DNA from: DATLHO01 sp035539855
Lineage (GTDB): Bacteria > Bacteroidota > Ignavibacteria > OLB7
Assembly (NCBI GenBank): GCA_035539855.1
Contig: DATLHO010000046.1
Coordinates: 1 to 64,000 of the forward strand
Direction: 5' to 3'
DNA: 64,000 nucleotides
Shown piece by piece: positions 26,956-36,341 of the stretch (its first letter is position 1; every line of letters begins with the position of its first letter). The notes beneath the pieces are model-generated. The model made no database searches. It saw only the letters and a list, made by a program, of their open reading frames with translations, and had not been told where the DNA came from. The translations under genes were made by a program, and so were the position numbers.

Positions 26956-29900
26956 TTACCGGTCGTCCCTGGCGACCGCGGGCTCACCCGCCGGACCCGG
27001 CTCATCGCCCTTGCGCCGAAGCTTCCTTCCGAACCACTCCCTCCACTCGTCGAAGATCTCGTAGACGGTCGGGATCACGACGAGCGTGAGGATCGTCGAG
27101 GTGATGGTGCCGCCGATCACGGCTCGGCCCAGCGGAGCGCGGAAGTCGGCGCCCTCGCCGGCGCCGATCGCGACGGGGATCATGCCGGCGATCAGCGCGA
27201 GCGTGGTCATCATGATCGGGCGCAGGCGCACGCGGCCGGCCTCGATCAGCGCCTCGCGCAGCGGCAGCCCTTGCTCCCTGCGCGCGTTCTTGGCGAAGTC
27301 GATCAGCAGGATCGCGTTCTTGGCGACGATGCCGAACAGCAGGATCACGCCGATCATGCTCATGATGTTCAGCGTGTCGCCGGTCGCCAGCAGAGCAAGC
27401 ACGACGCCGATGAGCGACAGCGGCAGCGAGAGCATGATCGCCAGCGGATCGAGGAACGATCCGAACTGCACCACCAGGATCAGGTACATCAGAAGCACTG
27501 CAAGACCGAGCGAGGCGAGGATGCTCGTGAAGACCTCGGCCTGGCTCTTGACCTCGCCACCCTGCGTGATCTGCACGCCCGGCGGCAGATCCAGCGCCGC
27601 GATGCCGCGGTTGACGTCCTGCGAGACCTCGGTGAGCGAGCGACCCTCGACGTTGGCGCCGACGGTGATCACGCGGTCGCGATCGAGGTGATCGATCGAC
27701 GCGGGACCGACCGTCTGACGTACCGTCGCGATCTGTCCGAGCGGAACGATGCTCGTCGCGGCGGGTGCGGGTGCTCCGGGCGGGCCACCGCCGGAGCCCG
27801 GCGCGACGACAAGCGGCAGGTTCGAGAGGTCGCCGACGTTCTCGCGCGCCTCGGCCTCGAGCCGCACGACGACGTCGCGCGTGCGGCCGGTCGGATCGAC
27901 CCAGTCGCCGACGTCGAGTCCCGCGAACGCGGGGCGCAGCGACTGCGCAACCTGGCCGACCGTAAGACCCATCGTGCCGATCAGGCTGCGGTTGAGCTCC
28001 ACCTCGATCTCGGGCTTCTGTCCGCGCGTGGACAGTCCGATGTCGACGGCGCCCGGCGCCTTCGCAAGCGACGCCGCGATCGCTTCGGCCGCGGTGTTCA
28101 TCTCCGCCTCGTCGTCACCGCGCACCTCGATCGAGATCTGCTTCTGGTTGCCGCCGAAGCCGCCGCTGCCGACCGACGCCAGGGCGCCGCCGACGGTGCG
28201 GATCTCCCGCCGGATGATGGCCGTCAGCTCGTCCTGCGAGCGCGCGCGATCCTTCTTCGGAATCAGGCGAACGTAGATCGTCCCGAGGTCGACGGCGCCG
28301 GAGCCGCTGGCCGTGCCGATCGAGGTGTAGGTGTAGGCGACCTCCTTGTGCGCACGGATCATCGACCCGATCTCCTCGGCCTTCAGCCGCGAGTACGCGA
28401 GGCTCGAGCCCGGAGGCGTCTCGAAGTTGATCGTCAGCTCCGAGCGATCGGAGACCGGCGAGAATCCCGCACCTCCGAAGAGCACCTGCAGCGTGATGGC
28501 GCCGACGAACGATGCCATGGCCAGGCCGATCATCACCCAGCGATGATCCAGCGCCCACGCGATGACGCCGCGGTAGCGATCGGCCTGACGGTCGAACCAG
28601 TTGTTGAAGCGCTCGAGCGCGCGCGCGATCGGATTGCGGTGCTGTCCCGCCTCGATCTCAGGATCGGGCCAGTACGCCGAGAGCATCGGGTCGAGCGAGA
28701 ACGAGACGAACAGCGACACGAGCACCGCGCACGCGATCGTCAGCGCGAACGGTTTGAACCACTGTCCGGCGATTCCATCCATGAACGCGATCGGCACGAA
28801 GACCGCGATGATCGAGAACGTCGTCGCCGCGACGGCCAGGCCGATCTCGCTCGTCCCCTTGTGCGAGGCGGTGACGTGGTCGAGCCCGAGCTCGATGTGC
28901 CGCACGATGTTCTCACGCACGACGATCGCGTCGTCGATGAGGATGCCGATCGCGAGCGAGAGTCCGAGCAGCGACATCGTGTTCAGCGTGAAGCCGAACG
29001 CCTGCACGGCGATGAACGCGGCGATCGTGGAGACCGGCAGCGCAAGTCCGGTGATCACCGTCGAGCGCCACGAATTGAGGAACAGGAACACGACGAACAC
29101 GGTCAGCAGAGCTCCCTCGACGAGCGCCTCCTGCACGTTCGCGACCGACGCCTCGACGCGCGCGCCCGCATCCTTGACGAGCGAGAGCTTCGCGCCCTCG
29201 GGCAGGCGCTTCTGGATGGCGGTGATCGCCTCCTTGATCTCGTCGGCCACGGTCGCGGTGCTGGCGCCCTTGGCCTTGGTCACCTCGATGCCGACCGCGT
29301 CGATGCCGTTGTAGAGTCCGAGCGAGCGCGCCTCCGCGGCGGTGTCGGCGACGTCGGCGACGTCGTCGAGCCGGATGAGCTGTCCGCCGCGGGCGACGAC
29401 GACGAGCTGGCGGAATTCCTCGACGGTCTCAATGCGGCCCTGCAGGCGGATGGTCTGTTCTTCGAACTCGGCGTTGACGCGACCGACCGGCGCGGCGAGG
29501 TTCTGCGCCTGCAGTGCGCCGACGACCTGCGAGACGCTCACGCCGTTGGCGCGCAACGCATCGGCATCGAGCTTCACGGCGATCTCGCGAGCGATGCCGC
29601 CGACGACCGTCACCTGGGCCACGCCGGGAATCGAGCGGAGCTCCCGGGTCACGCCGGGATCGGCCAGCAGCGTGAGCTCCGCGGGATCCACCGTCGGCGA
29701 CTGCAGCACGAGCGAGACGATCGGCAGGTCGGCGGGATCGAACTTCCTGATGAGCGGCTCGCGCATCTCCAGCGGCAGCCGGTCGCGGATGCCGCTGATC
29801 GCGTCGCGAATGTCCTGCGACGCCTGATCGGGACTCTTGCTGAAGACGAACTGGACGATGATCTGTCCGAAGCCGTCGGACGATGTCGAAGTGATGCGGT

Positions 29901-30132
29901 CGACGCCGGCGATGCTGTTGAACGCCTCCTCCATCCGCTCGACGACCTCGCGCTCGACCTGTCCGGGCGAGGCGCCGGGGTACGGCACGGCGACGAAGAT
30001 GATCGGCGCGGCGATGTCGGGGAACTCGTCGACGTCGAGACTGACCAGCGCGAAGAGTCCGAAGACGACGAGCGCCAGCATGGTCACGACGGTGACGACC
30101 GGGCGGCGGATGGCGAAGTCGGAGATGATCAT
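26956..30132 (-). CDS. RND multidrug efflux permease (AcrB/MexB-type, HAE1-like)
   Basis: 1058 aa, the normal length for an RND transporter. The N-terminal transmembrane helix (AIRRPVVTVVTMLALVVFGL) is followed by the porter start (FPDIAAPIIFVAVPYPGASP). The paired acidic residues for proton transfer are Asp400-Asp401 in LAIGILIDDAIVV, equivalent to AcrB Asp407/408. The second half repeats the fold (QFGSFLDPLAIMLSLPLSLI; FGIVAKNAILLIDFAKNARR). It is an inner-membrane drug/proton antiporter working with the adaptor encoded just upstream. Its ATG overlaps the adaptor stop by 4 bp (ATGA), indicating translational coupling. Confidence 0.95.
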   Translation of the reverse strand: MIISDFAIRRPVVTVVTMLALVVFGLFALVSLDVDEFPDIAAPIIFVAVPYPGASPGQVEREVVERMEEAFNSIAGVDRITSTSSDGFGQIIVQFVFSKSPDQASQDIRDAISGIRDRLPLEMREPLIRKFDPADLPIVSLVLQSPTVDPAELTLLADPGVTRELRSIPGVAQVTVVGGIAREIAVKLDADALRANGVSVSQVVGALQAQNLAAPVGRVNAEFEEQTIRLQGRIETVEEFRQLVVVARGGQLIRLDDVADVADTAAEARSLGLYNGIDAVGIEVTKAKGASTATVADEIKEAITAIQKRLPEGAKLSLVKDAGARVEASVANVQEALVEGALLTVFVVFLFLNSWRSTVITGLALPVSTIAAFIAVQAFGFTLNTMSLLGLSLAIGILIDDAIVVRENIVRHIELGLDHVTASHKGTSEIGLAVAATTFSIIAVFVPIAFMDGIAGQWFKPFALTIACAVLVSLFVSFSLDPMLSAYWPDPEIEAGQHRNPIARALERFNNWFDRQADRYRGVIAWALDHRWVMIGLAMASFVGAITLQVLFGGAGFSPVSDRSELTINFETPPGSSLAYSRLKAEEIGSMIRAHKEVAYTYTSIGTASGSGAVDLGTIYVRLIPKKDRARSQDELTAIIRREIRTVGGALASVGSGGFGGNQKQISIEVRGDDEAEMNTAAEAIAASLAKAPGAVDIGLSTRGQKPEIEVELNRSLIGTMGLTVGQVAQSLRPAFAGLDVGDWVDPTGRTRDVVVRLEAEARENVGDLSNLPLVVAPGSGGGPPGAPAPAATSIVPLGQIATVRQTVGPASIDHLDRDRVITVGANVEGRSLTEVSQDVNRGIAALDLPPGVQITQGGEVKSQAEVFTSILASLGLAVLLMYLILVVQFGSFLDPLAIMLSLPLSLIGVVLALLATGDTLNIMSMIGVILLFGIVAKNAILLIDFAKNARREQGLPLREALIEAGRVRLRPIMMTTLALIAGMIPVAIGAGEGADFRAPLGRAVIGGTITSTILTLVVIPTVYEIFDEWREWFGRKLRRKGDEPGPAGEPAVARDDR

Positions 30133-31316
30133 CGACGGCCTCCGGTGCTCGTCGTGAGCCTGACGAGCATGCCCGGCGTGGTCTGCAGCGCGCCGCCGAG
30201 CAGCACGGTGTCGCCGGCGACGATGCCCGAGAGCACCTCGACGCGATCGCTTCGCGCGTCGGTCGCGCCGAGCTTCACGTCGACGCGCTTCGCCCGTCCG
30301 AGCGTCACGCGCATGACGCTCGGCTGCATGCCGCGTCGATCGATCGCGCGGGTCGGCACCGTCGTGGCGTTGCGCACCTGCGTCGCGACCGTTCCCTCGG
30401 CGAAGAGCTCGGCCAGCAGATCGTTGCCGGCGTTCGGGATCTCGGCATACACCCGCACCTGTCGCGTGGTCGGATCGACGCTCGGGTTGATGCGCGTGAT
30501 GCGTCCGGTGAACGTGCGGTCGGGGAAGCCGTTGACGTTGAACACGATTGCGTCGCCGACCTTCACCTGTCCGATCTGCTCGGTCGGCACGAGGGCCTCG
30601 AGCTGCAGCGACGACGGGTCGACGACGGTGTACATAGCGGTGCCCGGCTGGACGATGTCACCGGTACCGACGAGCTTTTCGCTGACACGTCCGGAGAACG
30701 GCGCGCGCACCTGCGTGTACGTGAGCTGGCGCTGGGCCGCGGTCAGTTGCGATCGCGTCTGCGTGAGCGCGGACTGGGCCGCGACCGTGTTGCGGCGCGC
30801 GACGTCGACGTCGCGCTGCGCGATCGCCCCGACCTCGAACAGCGCCTGCAACCGCGACTCCTCGCGTTGCGCCAGGTCGAGACTGCTCTGCGCGTTGGCG
30901 ACGGCCGAGCGTGCGGACTCGACCTGCGTGCGGATCGTCTGCGCGTCGATCGTCGCCAGCAGCGCGCCGGCGCCCACCGCCTGGCCTCCGTCGGCGTGCG
31001 TCGCGGTCACGGCCCCCGGCACCTGCGCCCGCAGCGTCGCCTCGCGCTTCGGCGCGAGGTTGCCCGAGAGCCGCGGACCGCTCTCGATGCGCCCCAACGT
31101 CGCGACCGCCCACGTCTCGGCTCCGAGCGTGATCACACGCTCCTCGGGAGCGGCCGACGCCTGCTCCTTCGGTCCGCCGCCGCATCCGGCGACGAGGGCG
31201 CCGGCGGCTATGACGATCGCGACGACAGCCGCTGCAGCCTTCTCGCGGGCGATGGCTCTTTCACTACCGACACCCGTCGCTCCTGCGACGGAGCGTGTAC
31301 TCCACATCTGCTTCAT
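30129..31316 (-). CDS. RND efflux periplasmic adaptor (membrane fusion protein), lipoprotein
   Basis: 395 aa from ATG 31316. The N-terminal hydrophobic stretch ends in a lipobox (ALVAGC), so the protein is a lipoprotein, like AcrA/MexA. The order is: biotinyl-lipoyl half (PGAVTATHADGGQAVGAGAL), alpha-helical hairpin (SARSAVANAQSSLDLAQREE ... ), second lipoyl half (TYTQVRAPFSGRVSEKLVGT), beta-barrel (GDAIVFNVNGFPDRTFTGRI) and membrane-proximal domain. It links the inner-membrane permease to an outer-membrane channel. It overlaps both neighbours by 4 bp (ATGA at each junction), so the three genes form one translationally coupled operon. Confidence 0.92.
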   Translation of the reverse strand: MKQMWSTRSVAGATGVGSERAIAREKAAAAVVAIVIAAGALVAGCGGGPKEQASAAPEERVITLGAETWAVATLGRIESGPRLSGNLAPKREATLRAQVPGAVTATHADGGQAVGAGALLATIDAQTIRTQVESARSAVANAQSSLDLAQREESRLQALFEVGAIAQRDVDVARRNTVAAQSALTQTRSQLTAAQRQLTYTQVRAPFSGRVSEKLVGTGDIVQPGTAMYTVVDPSSLQLEALVPTEQIGQVKVGDAIVFNVNGFPDRTFTGRITRINPSVDPTTRQVRVYAEIPNAGNDLLAELFAEGTVATQVRNATTVPTRAIDRRGMQPSVMRVTLGRAKRVDVKLGATDARSDRVEVLSGIVAGDTVLLGGALQTTPGMLVRLTTSTGGRR

Positions 31317-31771
31317 GGTCCGGTTGTCCCCTGGAAGTTCTGTGCGCCGCCCATCGACGGCGCGCCCGGCTGTGTCTGGGCGCCAGTGACGGCGCCGCCT
31401 GTCGTTGCGCCCGCGCCCATCGCCGCGGCAGCGGCGGCCACCGAACCGCCGCCGGTGCTCAGCGGGAGATCGCGCAGCAGCGCCAGGCGCACGTCGGAGA
31501 GATCGATTTGCGTCGCGATCCCTTCGCGGAATCTGATCTGCGACGCGTTGACCTGCGGGAGGAAGGCGCTGGCGGCGATGTCCTGGTTGCCCTCGGCGCG
31601 AAGCACGCCGGCGCGGGCGATGGCGACCTCCTCGGCGCCGCCGACGGCGCGGGCGATCGCCTCGTCGAGCGAGAGCGTTCGGATCGCCGGCTGCTGCGCG
31701 GCGAGCGGCGCGAGGGCGCCCGGAATCCACAGACAGAGCAGCAGCGCGAGCCGGCGAGAACATGAGCGCAT
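31313..31771 (-). CDS. Drastically shortened TolC-like outer-membrane efflux protein
   Basis: 152 aa from ATG 31771, against about 420-500 aa for the family. The signal peptide (to LAAQQ) and first helix (TLSLDEAIARAVGGAEEVAI ... SAFLPQVNASQ) are typical of an OEP N-terminus. The sequence then jumps directly to IRFREGIATQIDLSDVRLAL and LLRDLPL, which belong to the second repeat near the C-terminus. It ends in an Ala/Gly/Thr-rich tail. The beta-barrel strands and most of the helical barrel are missing, yet the frame is intact and the ATGA overlap with the adaptor is kept. It is either an in-frame deletion allele or a collapse in assembly. As written it could not form a channel. Confidence 0.75.
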   Translation of the reverse strand: MRSCSRRLALLLCLWIPGALAPLAAQQPAIRTLSLDEAIARAVGGAEEVAIARAGVLRAEGNQDIAASAFLPQVNASQIRFREGIATQIDLSDVRLALLRDLPLSTGGGSVAAAAAAMGAGATTGGAVTGAQTQPGAPSMGGAQNFQGTTGP

Positions 31772-31940
31772 GACGTCGAGTGTTTCTCTCCTGGAGCCCC
31801 GAACGACGCCGCGACGCCCGGCGGGGATGCCGTTGATCGCGACGATGGCGCCCGCGGCCCGGGGGAGGGCCGGCCGGGGTGACGGCGCCTGCGTGGCGAG
31901 CGGGTCGGCGCAAGCGCTGTGCCGCCGAGGCTCGCGTCCA

Positions 31941-31948
31941 CGAACATA
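31941..31948 (-). promoter_or_regulatory. Putative -7 element of the RND operon
   Basis: The minus strand reads TATGTTCG. A TTGG at 31964-31967 (15 bp up) is a possible -33. It would give a leader of about 165 nt before the TolC-like start. Confidence 0.4.
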
Positions 31949-32025
31949 ACCGAAGTTCTGCTGCCAACGGACCGCGATTCGGCAATCCCGATGTGCTCCG
32001 GGCACCACCGCCCGTCCGATTTTTC

Positions 32026-32055
32026 TTTGCCCTTCGAGACCGCCGCGTAGCTTTG
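32026..32055 (+). promoter_or_regulatory. Bacteroidota-type promoter of nhaA
   Basis: TTTG (32026-32029), an 18-nt spacer and TAGCTTTG (32048-32055, exact TAnnTTTG). The predicted transcription start lies within a few bases of ATG 32063, so the mRNA would be nearly or fully leaderless. Confidence 0.7.
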
Positions 32056-32062
32056 GCCTCGC

Positions 32063-33448
32063 ATGAACTCCCAGACCTCAGACACCCTCGAGCGCATAAA
32101 GCGAATCGTCACGCCACACGATCGCGCGCCCATCGACGCGGTCATCAGGCCGTTCCAGCGCTTCATCGATGCCGAGGAGGCCGGCGGCATCGTGCTGATC
32201 GTCTGCACCGCGATCGCACTGTTCTGGGCAAACTCGGCGTGGGCCGATAGCTACCATGCGCTGTGGGAGACGCATCTGCGCATCGCGCTCGGACCGTGGA
32301 CGCTCGACTACCCGCTGCACCACTGGGTGAACGATGCGTTGATGGCGATCTTCTTCTTCTACGTCGGGCTCGAGATCAAGCGCGAGATCCTCATCGGCGA
32401 GCTCTCGTCGGCGCGCAACGCTGCGCTGCCGATCGCCGCTGCGATCGGCGGGATGATCGTGCCGGCGCTGATCTACACGCTGTTCAACGCCGGCACGCCC
32501 GCCGCACACGGCTGGGGCGTGCCGATGGCGACCGACATCGCGTTCGCGCTCGGCATCCTCGCGCTTCTCGGCAGGCGCATTCCATTCGGGCTGACGGTGT
32601 TCCTCGCCGCGCTTGCGATCGCCGACGATCTCGGCGCCGTGGTCGTGATCGCCGTGTTCTACAGCGACAACATCGCGCTCGGTGCTCTCGGCATCGCCGG
32701 AGCATTTCTCGTTTTCCTGATGATCGCCAACCGTTCCGGCGTGCGCCGGACGTTCGTCTACGTCTTCCTCGGAGTCTTCGTCTGGCTCGCCGTGCTCAAG
32801 TCCGGCGTGCACGCCACGGTTGCCGGAGTGCTCATCGCGATGACGGTCCCGACCCGCACGGTCATCAACTCCATCCAGTTCGCACGGCGCACGCGCCAGC
32901 TCACCGACGAGTTCGAGGCGCTCGGCGTCAGCGAGGAGGACATCCTCGGCGCCGACGATCAGGAGGCGGTCGTGCAGGCGCTCGAGACCACCTGCGAGCA
33001 GGCGCAGGCTCCGTCGCAGCGCATGGAGCACGGTCTGTCGAAGTGGGTGTCGTTCGTGATCATGCCGGTCTTCGCGCTCGCCAACGCGGGCATCGTCTTC
33101 GAGGGAGACTTCTTCGGCGCGCTCCTGCTGCCGGTGACGCTGGGCGTCGCGCTCGGCCTTGTCGTCGGCAAGCAGATCGGCATCACGCTCTTCTCGTGGA
33201 TCGCCGTGCGACTCGGCATCGGCGCGCTTCCCCAGGGCGTCACCTGGCGCCACATCTACGGCGCGGCGCTGCTCGGCGGCATCGGCTTCACCATGTCGCT
33301 GTTCATCGCCGGACTCGGCTTCGGCGATCCGGTGCTGCTCAACGAGGCGAAGGTCGGCATCCTCGTCGGCTCGCTCGTCTCGGCAATCCTCGGCTGGCTC
33401 GTCCTGCGGAGCGCGCCAGAGAAGCCGCTCGCCGAGAGCGCGCCCTGA
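32063..33448 (+). CDS. nhaA: Na+/H+ antiporter NhaA
   Basis: 461 aa, an inner-membrane antiporter that exports Na+ (or Li+) in exchange for protons. About 11-12 hydrophobic segments are visible. Family signatures are present: IFFFYVGLEIKREILIGELS, ATDIAFALGILALLG, and the paired aspartates Asp188-Asp189 in LAIADDLGAVVVIAVFYS, equivalent to the ion-binding pair of E. coli NhaA. The C-terminal GGIGFTMSLFIAGLGF block is also typical. A cytoplasmic insertion of about 60 aa (FARRTRQLTDEFEALGVSEE region) sits between helices. A promoter directly abuts the start. It is a single-gene unit followed by the tandem promoter repeats of the next gene. Confidence 0.95.
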   Translation: MNSQTSDTLERIKRIVTPHDRAPIDAVIRPFQRFIDAEEAGGIVLIVCTAIALFWANSAWADSYHALWETHLRIALGPWTLDYPLHHWVNDALMAIFFFYVGLEIKREILIGELSSARNAALPIAAAIGGMIVPALIYTLFNAGTPAAHGWGVPMATDIAFALGILALLGRRIPFGLTVFLAALAIADDLGAVVVIAVFYSDNIALGALGIAGAFLVFLMIANRSGVRRTFVYVFLGVFVWLAVLKSGVHATVAGVLIAMTVPTRTVINSIQFARRTRQLTDEFEALGVSEEDILGADDQEAVVQALETTCEQAQAPSQRMEHGLSKWVSFVIMPVFALANAGIVFEGDFFGALLLPVTLGVALGLVVGKQIGITLFSWIAVRLGIGALPQGVTWRHIYGAALLGGIGFTMSLFIAGLGFGDPVLLNEAKVGILVGSLVSAILGWLVLRSAPEKPLAESAP

Positions 33449-33487
33449 CGGCGGCAGCGCCCGGCGCGATGGAGTCGCCGATCCTGA

Positions 33488-33559
33488 GCGGACGCGTATC
33501 TTCGCACTGGTCCTCTCTCCGCAGCGGACGCGTATCTTCGCACTGGTCCTCTCTCTCTC
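33488..33559 (+). repeat. 36-bp tandem duplication carrying two -7 promoter boxes
   Basis: Two copies (33488-33523 and 33524-33559) share a run of about 32 bp. Each contains GCGTATCTTCGCAC, with TATCTTCG (33496-33503 and 33532-33539) resembling the -7 box. Both lie upstream of ATG 33585, so the GH20-like gene may have a duplicated promoter. Confidence 0.65.
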
Positions 33560-33584
33560 CGCATCCACGCTTCCCTCCCCAGCC

Positions 33585-36296
33585 ATGCGTCACATCCTCC
33601 TGCTGATCGCCCTTCTGCTGCTTCCGCTCACCGCGTCGACGCAGCCGAGCTTCCTCGGAATCCATCCCTTTCCGAAGGCCGTCTTCGCCCGTGCGAGCTC
33701 CTTCCAGATCGCGAGCGGCACGGCGCTGGTCGTGCCCGACGCGCAGTCTCCCGAGGCCGCGCGCGCGGCGGCGCTGCTCGTGGCGCAGACGCGTGAGCTC
33801 TGCGGTGTCGACCTGGTGGTCACGCCCGAGTCGCAGCACGGCGGCGCTCCGGCCATCGTGATGGCGCAGCTCGGCGTCTCCGCGACGCTCGACGCGCGCA
33901 TCCGCGCGGCGATGCCGCCGGGCGAGACGCTGCCGCCGGCCGGCGGGTACGTTCTCGACGTGAGCGATCGTGGGGTGCTCGTCGGCGCGACCGACATCGA
34001 GGGTTTGTTCAGCGCCGTCTCGACGCTGCGGGCCCTGACCGGTGGCACCGGCTCGGTGGCGGGCGCACACGTGTGGGACTGGCCCGACTATCCGGTGCGA
34101 TGGGTGTTCAACATGCAGAACCTGCGCGGCGCCGACGCGATCGGCCGCCTGCGCTCGATTCTCGATACGATGTCGCGCTACAAGCTCAACGCGATCCAGC
34201 AGAACGACTTCAAGTACAGCGTCCTCTCGATGCAGCCGTCGTGGTACTTCGACAGCGTCCGCGCCTATCGCGGGCTGTCCGAGGCGCGCGGCATCGGCAT
34301 CGTCCCCGGCGTGATGGGCATCGGCTACTCCGAGGGGCTTCTCTGGCACGACCCGAACCTCGCCGAGGGGATGCCCGCGACCGCGCGTTACGTCATCGAG
34401 GCCGACACCGCGCGCCTCGTGCCCGACGCGCGCGTGGCGCTGCCAAACGGAGGCTTCGAGAGCGTCGACGGCAACGGACGGTTCACCGGCTGGAGCTACT
34501 ACGACGAAAGCACGATCAGCGTCGACCGCTCAATCGTCCATTCGGGCTCGGCCAGCGCGCGCTGCTCGAACTTCAGCGGCGTCAACAGCCGCTTCATACG
34601 CGGCGTGGGGTGCAGGCCGAACAGCGCGTACGTACTGACCGCGTGGCTGCGCACCGAACAGCTCGCCGGCGGTGAGCTTCGCCTGCTCGCGATCGGCACC
34701 GATACCGCCGGCGGCTCGCGCGTGCTCGCGCACACGGCGTTCGGAATGTCGGGCACATCCAACGGATGGCGGCAGGTGCAGGTCGCGTTCAACACGCTCG
34801 AGTACCGACAGATGAATCTCTACGTCGGACTCTGGTCCGGCGGCACCGGCACGTTCTGGGTCGACGACTTCGAGATCCGCGATCACGGGCTGGCCAACGT
34901 CCTGCGCCGCTCGGGCACGCCGCTGCATGTGCGCAGCGCGAGCGCGACGACCGAGTACCGTGAGGGCATCGACTTCGCGCCCGTCGTCGATCCGGCGATG
35001 ACCAGCGGCATCTACCCGTGGCACCAGCCGCCGACGTTCCGGCGGCTCGCCGGCGGCGCGCTGCGCAACGGCGACTCGATCGACATCTCGTTCTTCCATC
35101 CGGTGACCACCTACGGCAACGAGGATGGCATCGGACAGAACATGGTCTGCCTCTCGGCCGACACGCTCTACACGCTCATGCGCGATCAGGTCGAAACGCT
35201 CGACTCGCTCTACGAGCCCGCGGCCTGGCTCATGCAGCACGACGAAATCCGCGTGCTCAATCGCGACTCCGCCTGCCTCGCGCGCGCCATGACGCCGGCC
35301 GAGCTGCTCGCCGACAACGTGACGCGCTCGGCCGCGATCATCGAGTCGATCGATCCCGCGGCGCGCGTGTTCACCTGGAGCGACATGTTCGACTCGCTGC
35401 ACAACGCCGTCGACGATTACTTCCTGGTCAACGGCGATCTGCGCGGCATCTGGAGCCGGATCCCCTCGTCGATCACGATCGGCAACTGGAACAGCGGTCG
35501 CATGCGCGGGTCGCTCGACTTCTTCTCGCGCCTCGGCTTCGAACAGATCGCCGCGCCGTACTACGACGAGCGCGGCACGCGCAACATCCGCGCGTGGCGG
35601 CTCGCGCTCGAGACGACGCCGGGCGCGACCGGCATGCTCTATACCACATGGGTCGGGGATTACTCCTTCCTGCGCCCGTTCGCGTACTACGCGTGGGGAG
35701 CCGGACCGAGCATGTCGCACACGCCGCTCGACACGATGGTGCTGCTGCGACCGGTGCTCGACTCGGTGCGCATCGAGGCCACCGTCCGAGCGGATCCCTA
35801 CGACAACGCCGACGCCATCACGTCGGTCGTCGCGCACCTCGACTTCGGATCGACGACCGAGGACGTGACGCTGACGCCGGGTCCGGGCGGAGTCCATACC
35901 GGCTGGTCGCGGGAGATCGCCCGCGATGGCTTTCGCTATTCGATCACGGCGCGCAACGCCCAGGGACTCGCGCGCACGACACCGACGTACGTGATCGCGC
36001 GCGCGACACCCACGGGCGCCGTCGACGAGGCCGCGACGCTCGCGCTCGCGCCGGTGGTTCGTCCGAACCCGCTGGCAGGGCGCGGCACGATCTCGTTCGT
36101 CGCGCCGGCGTCCGGCCGCTGGACGCTGACGATCGTCGACGCGCTCGGGCGCGTGGCGCGGACCGTCGAAGGGACGGCGCAGGCGGCCGAGCACGTGTCG
36201 GTGCCGCTCGACGGCGCGACGCTGGCGCGCGGCGCCTACCGCTGCGAGCTCCGCGCCGGCGGGCTCCGCACGATCATCGGATTCGTCGCGGGGTAA
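33585..36296 (+). CDS. T9SS-exported GH20-like glycoside hydrolase with inserted carbohydrate-binding domain
   Basis: 903 aa from ATG 33585. A signal peptide (1-20) ends TASTQ. Residues about 25-160 resemble the GH20b hexosaminidase N-terminal domain (GGYVLDVSDRGVLVGATDIE). The TIM-barrel start follows (YPVRWVFNMQNLRG ... RYKLNAIQQNDF). A CBM-like beta-sandwich (PNGGFESVDGNGRFTGWSYY to FWVDDFEIRD, about 290-435) is inserted within the catalytic region. The barrel resumes with a candidate catalytic pair Asp553-Glu554 in QHDEIR. The last about 80 aa are a T9SS type A domain (VVRPNPLAGRGTISFVAP ... GAYRCELRAGG). It probably degrades amino-sugar polymers outside the cell. Substrate is inferred only from family resemblance. 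Confidence 0.75.
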   Translation: MRHILLLIALLLLPLTASTQPSFLGIHPFPKAVFARASSFQIASGTALVVPDAQSPEAARAAALLVAQTRELCGVDLVVTPESQHGGAPAIVMAQLGVSATLDARIRAAMPPGETLPPAGGYVLDVSDRGVLVGATDIEGLFSAVSTLRALTGGTGSVAGAHVWDWPDYPVRWVFNMQNLRGADAIGRLRSILDTMSRYKLNAIQQNDFKYSVLSMQPSWYFDSVRAYRGLSEARGIGIVPGVMGIGYSEGLLWHDPNLAEGMPATARYVIEADTARLVPDARVALPNGGFESVDGNGRFTGWSYYDESTISVDRSIVHSGSASARCSNFSGVNSRFIRGVGCRPNSAYVLTAWLRTEQLAGGELRLLAIGTDTAGGSRVLAHTAFGMSGTSNGWRQVQVAFNTLEYRQMNLYVGLWSGGTGTFWVDDFEIRDHGLANVLRRSGTPLHVRSASATTEYREGIDFAPVVDPAMTSGIYPWHQPPTFRRLAGGALRNGDSIDISFFHPVTTYGNEDGIGQNMVCLSADTLYTLMRDQVETLDSLYEPAAWLMQHDEIRVLNRDSACLARAMTPAELLADNVTRSAAIIESIDPAARVFTWSDMFDSLHNAVDDYFLVNGDLRGIWSRIPSSITIGNWNSGRMRGSLDFFSRLGFEQIAAPYYDERGTRNIRAWRLALETTPGATGMLYTTWVGDYSFLRPFAYYAWGAGPSMSHTPLDTMVLLRPVLDSVRIEATVRADPYDNADAITSVVAHLDFGSTTEDVTLTPGPGGVHTGWSREIARDGFRYSITARNAQGLARTTPTYVIARATPTGAVDEAATLALAPVVRPNPLAGRGTISFVAPASGRWTLTIVDALGRVARTVEGTAQAAEHVSVPLDGATLARGAYRCELRAGGLRTIIGFVAG

Positions 36297-36311
36297 AGGG
36301 CTCGGAGGCGC

Positions 36312-36319
36312 TATCTTCG
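36312..36319 (+). promoter_or_regulatory. Putative -7 element of the S9 peptidase cluster
   Basis: TATCTTCG lies 5 nt before a TTG codon (36324) and 22 nt before ATG 36342, both in frame. It is the same box as in the duplicated promoter at 33496 and 33532. Confidence 0.5.
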
Positions 36320-36341
36320 GGGGTTGAACCCAACGGACCTC

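Noticed and set aside
26923..31389. A 1488-aa plus-strand open frame
   Set aside because: It is antisense to the RND permease and adaptor, whose motifs are unmistakable. Its composition (Arg/Asp/His-rich, no domain) is that of a GC-rich antisense shadow.
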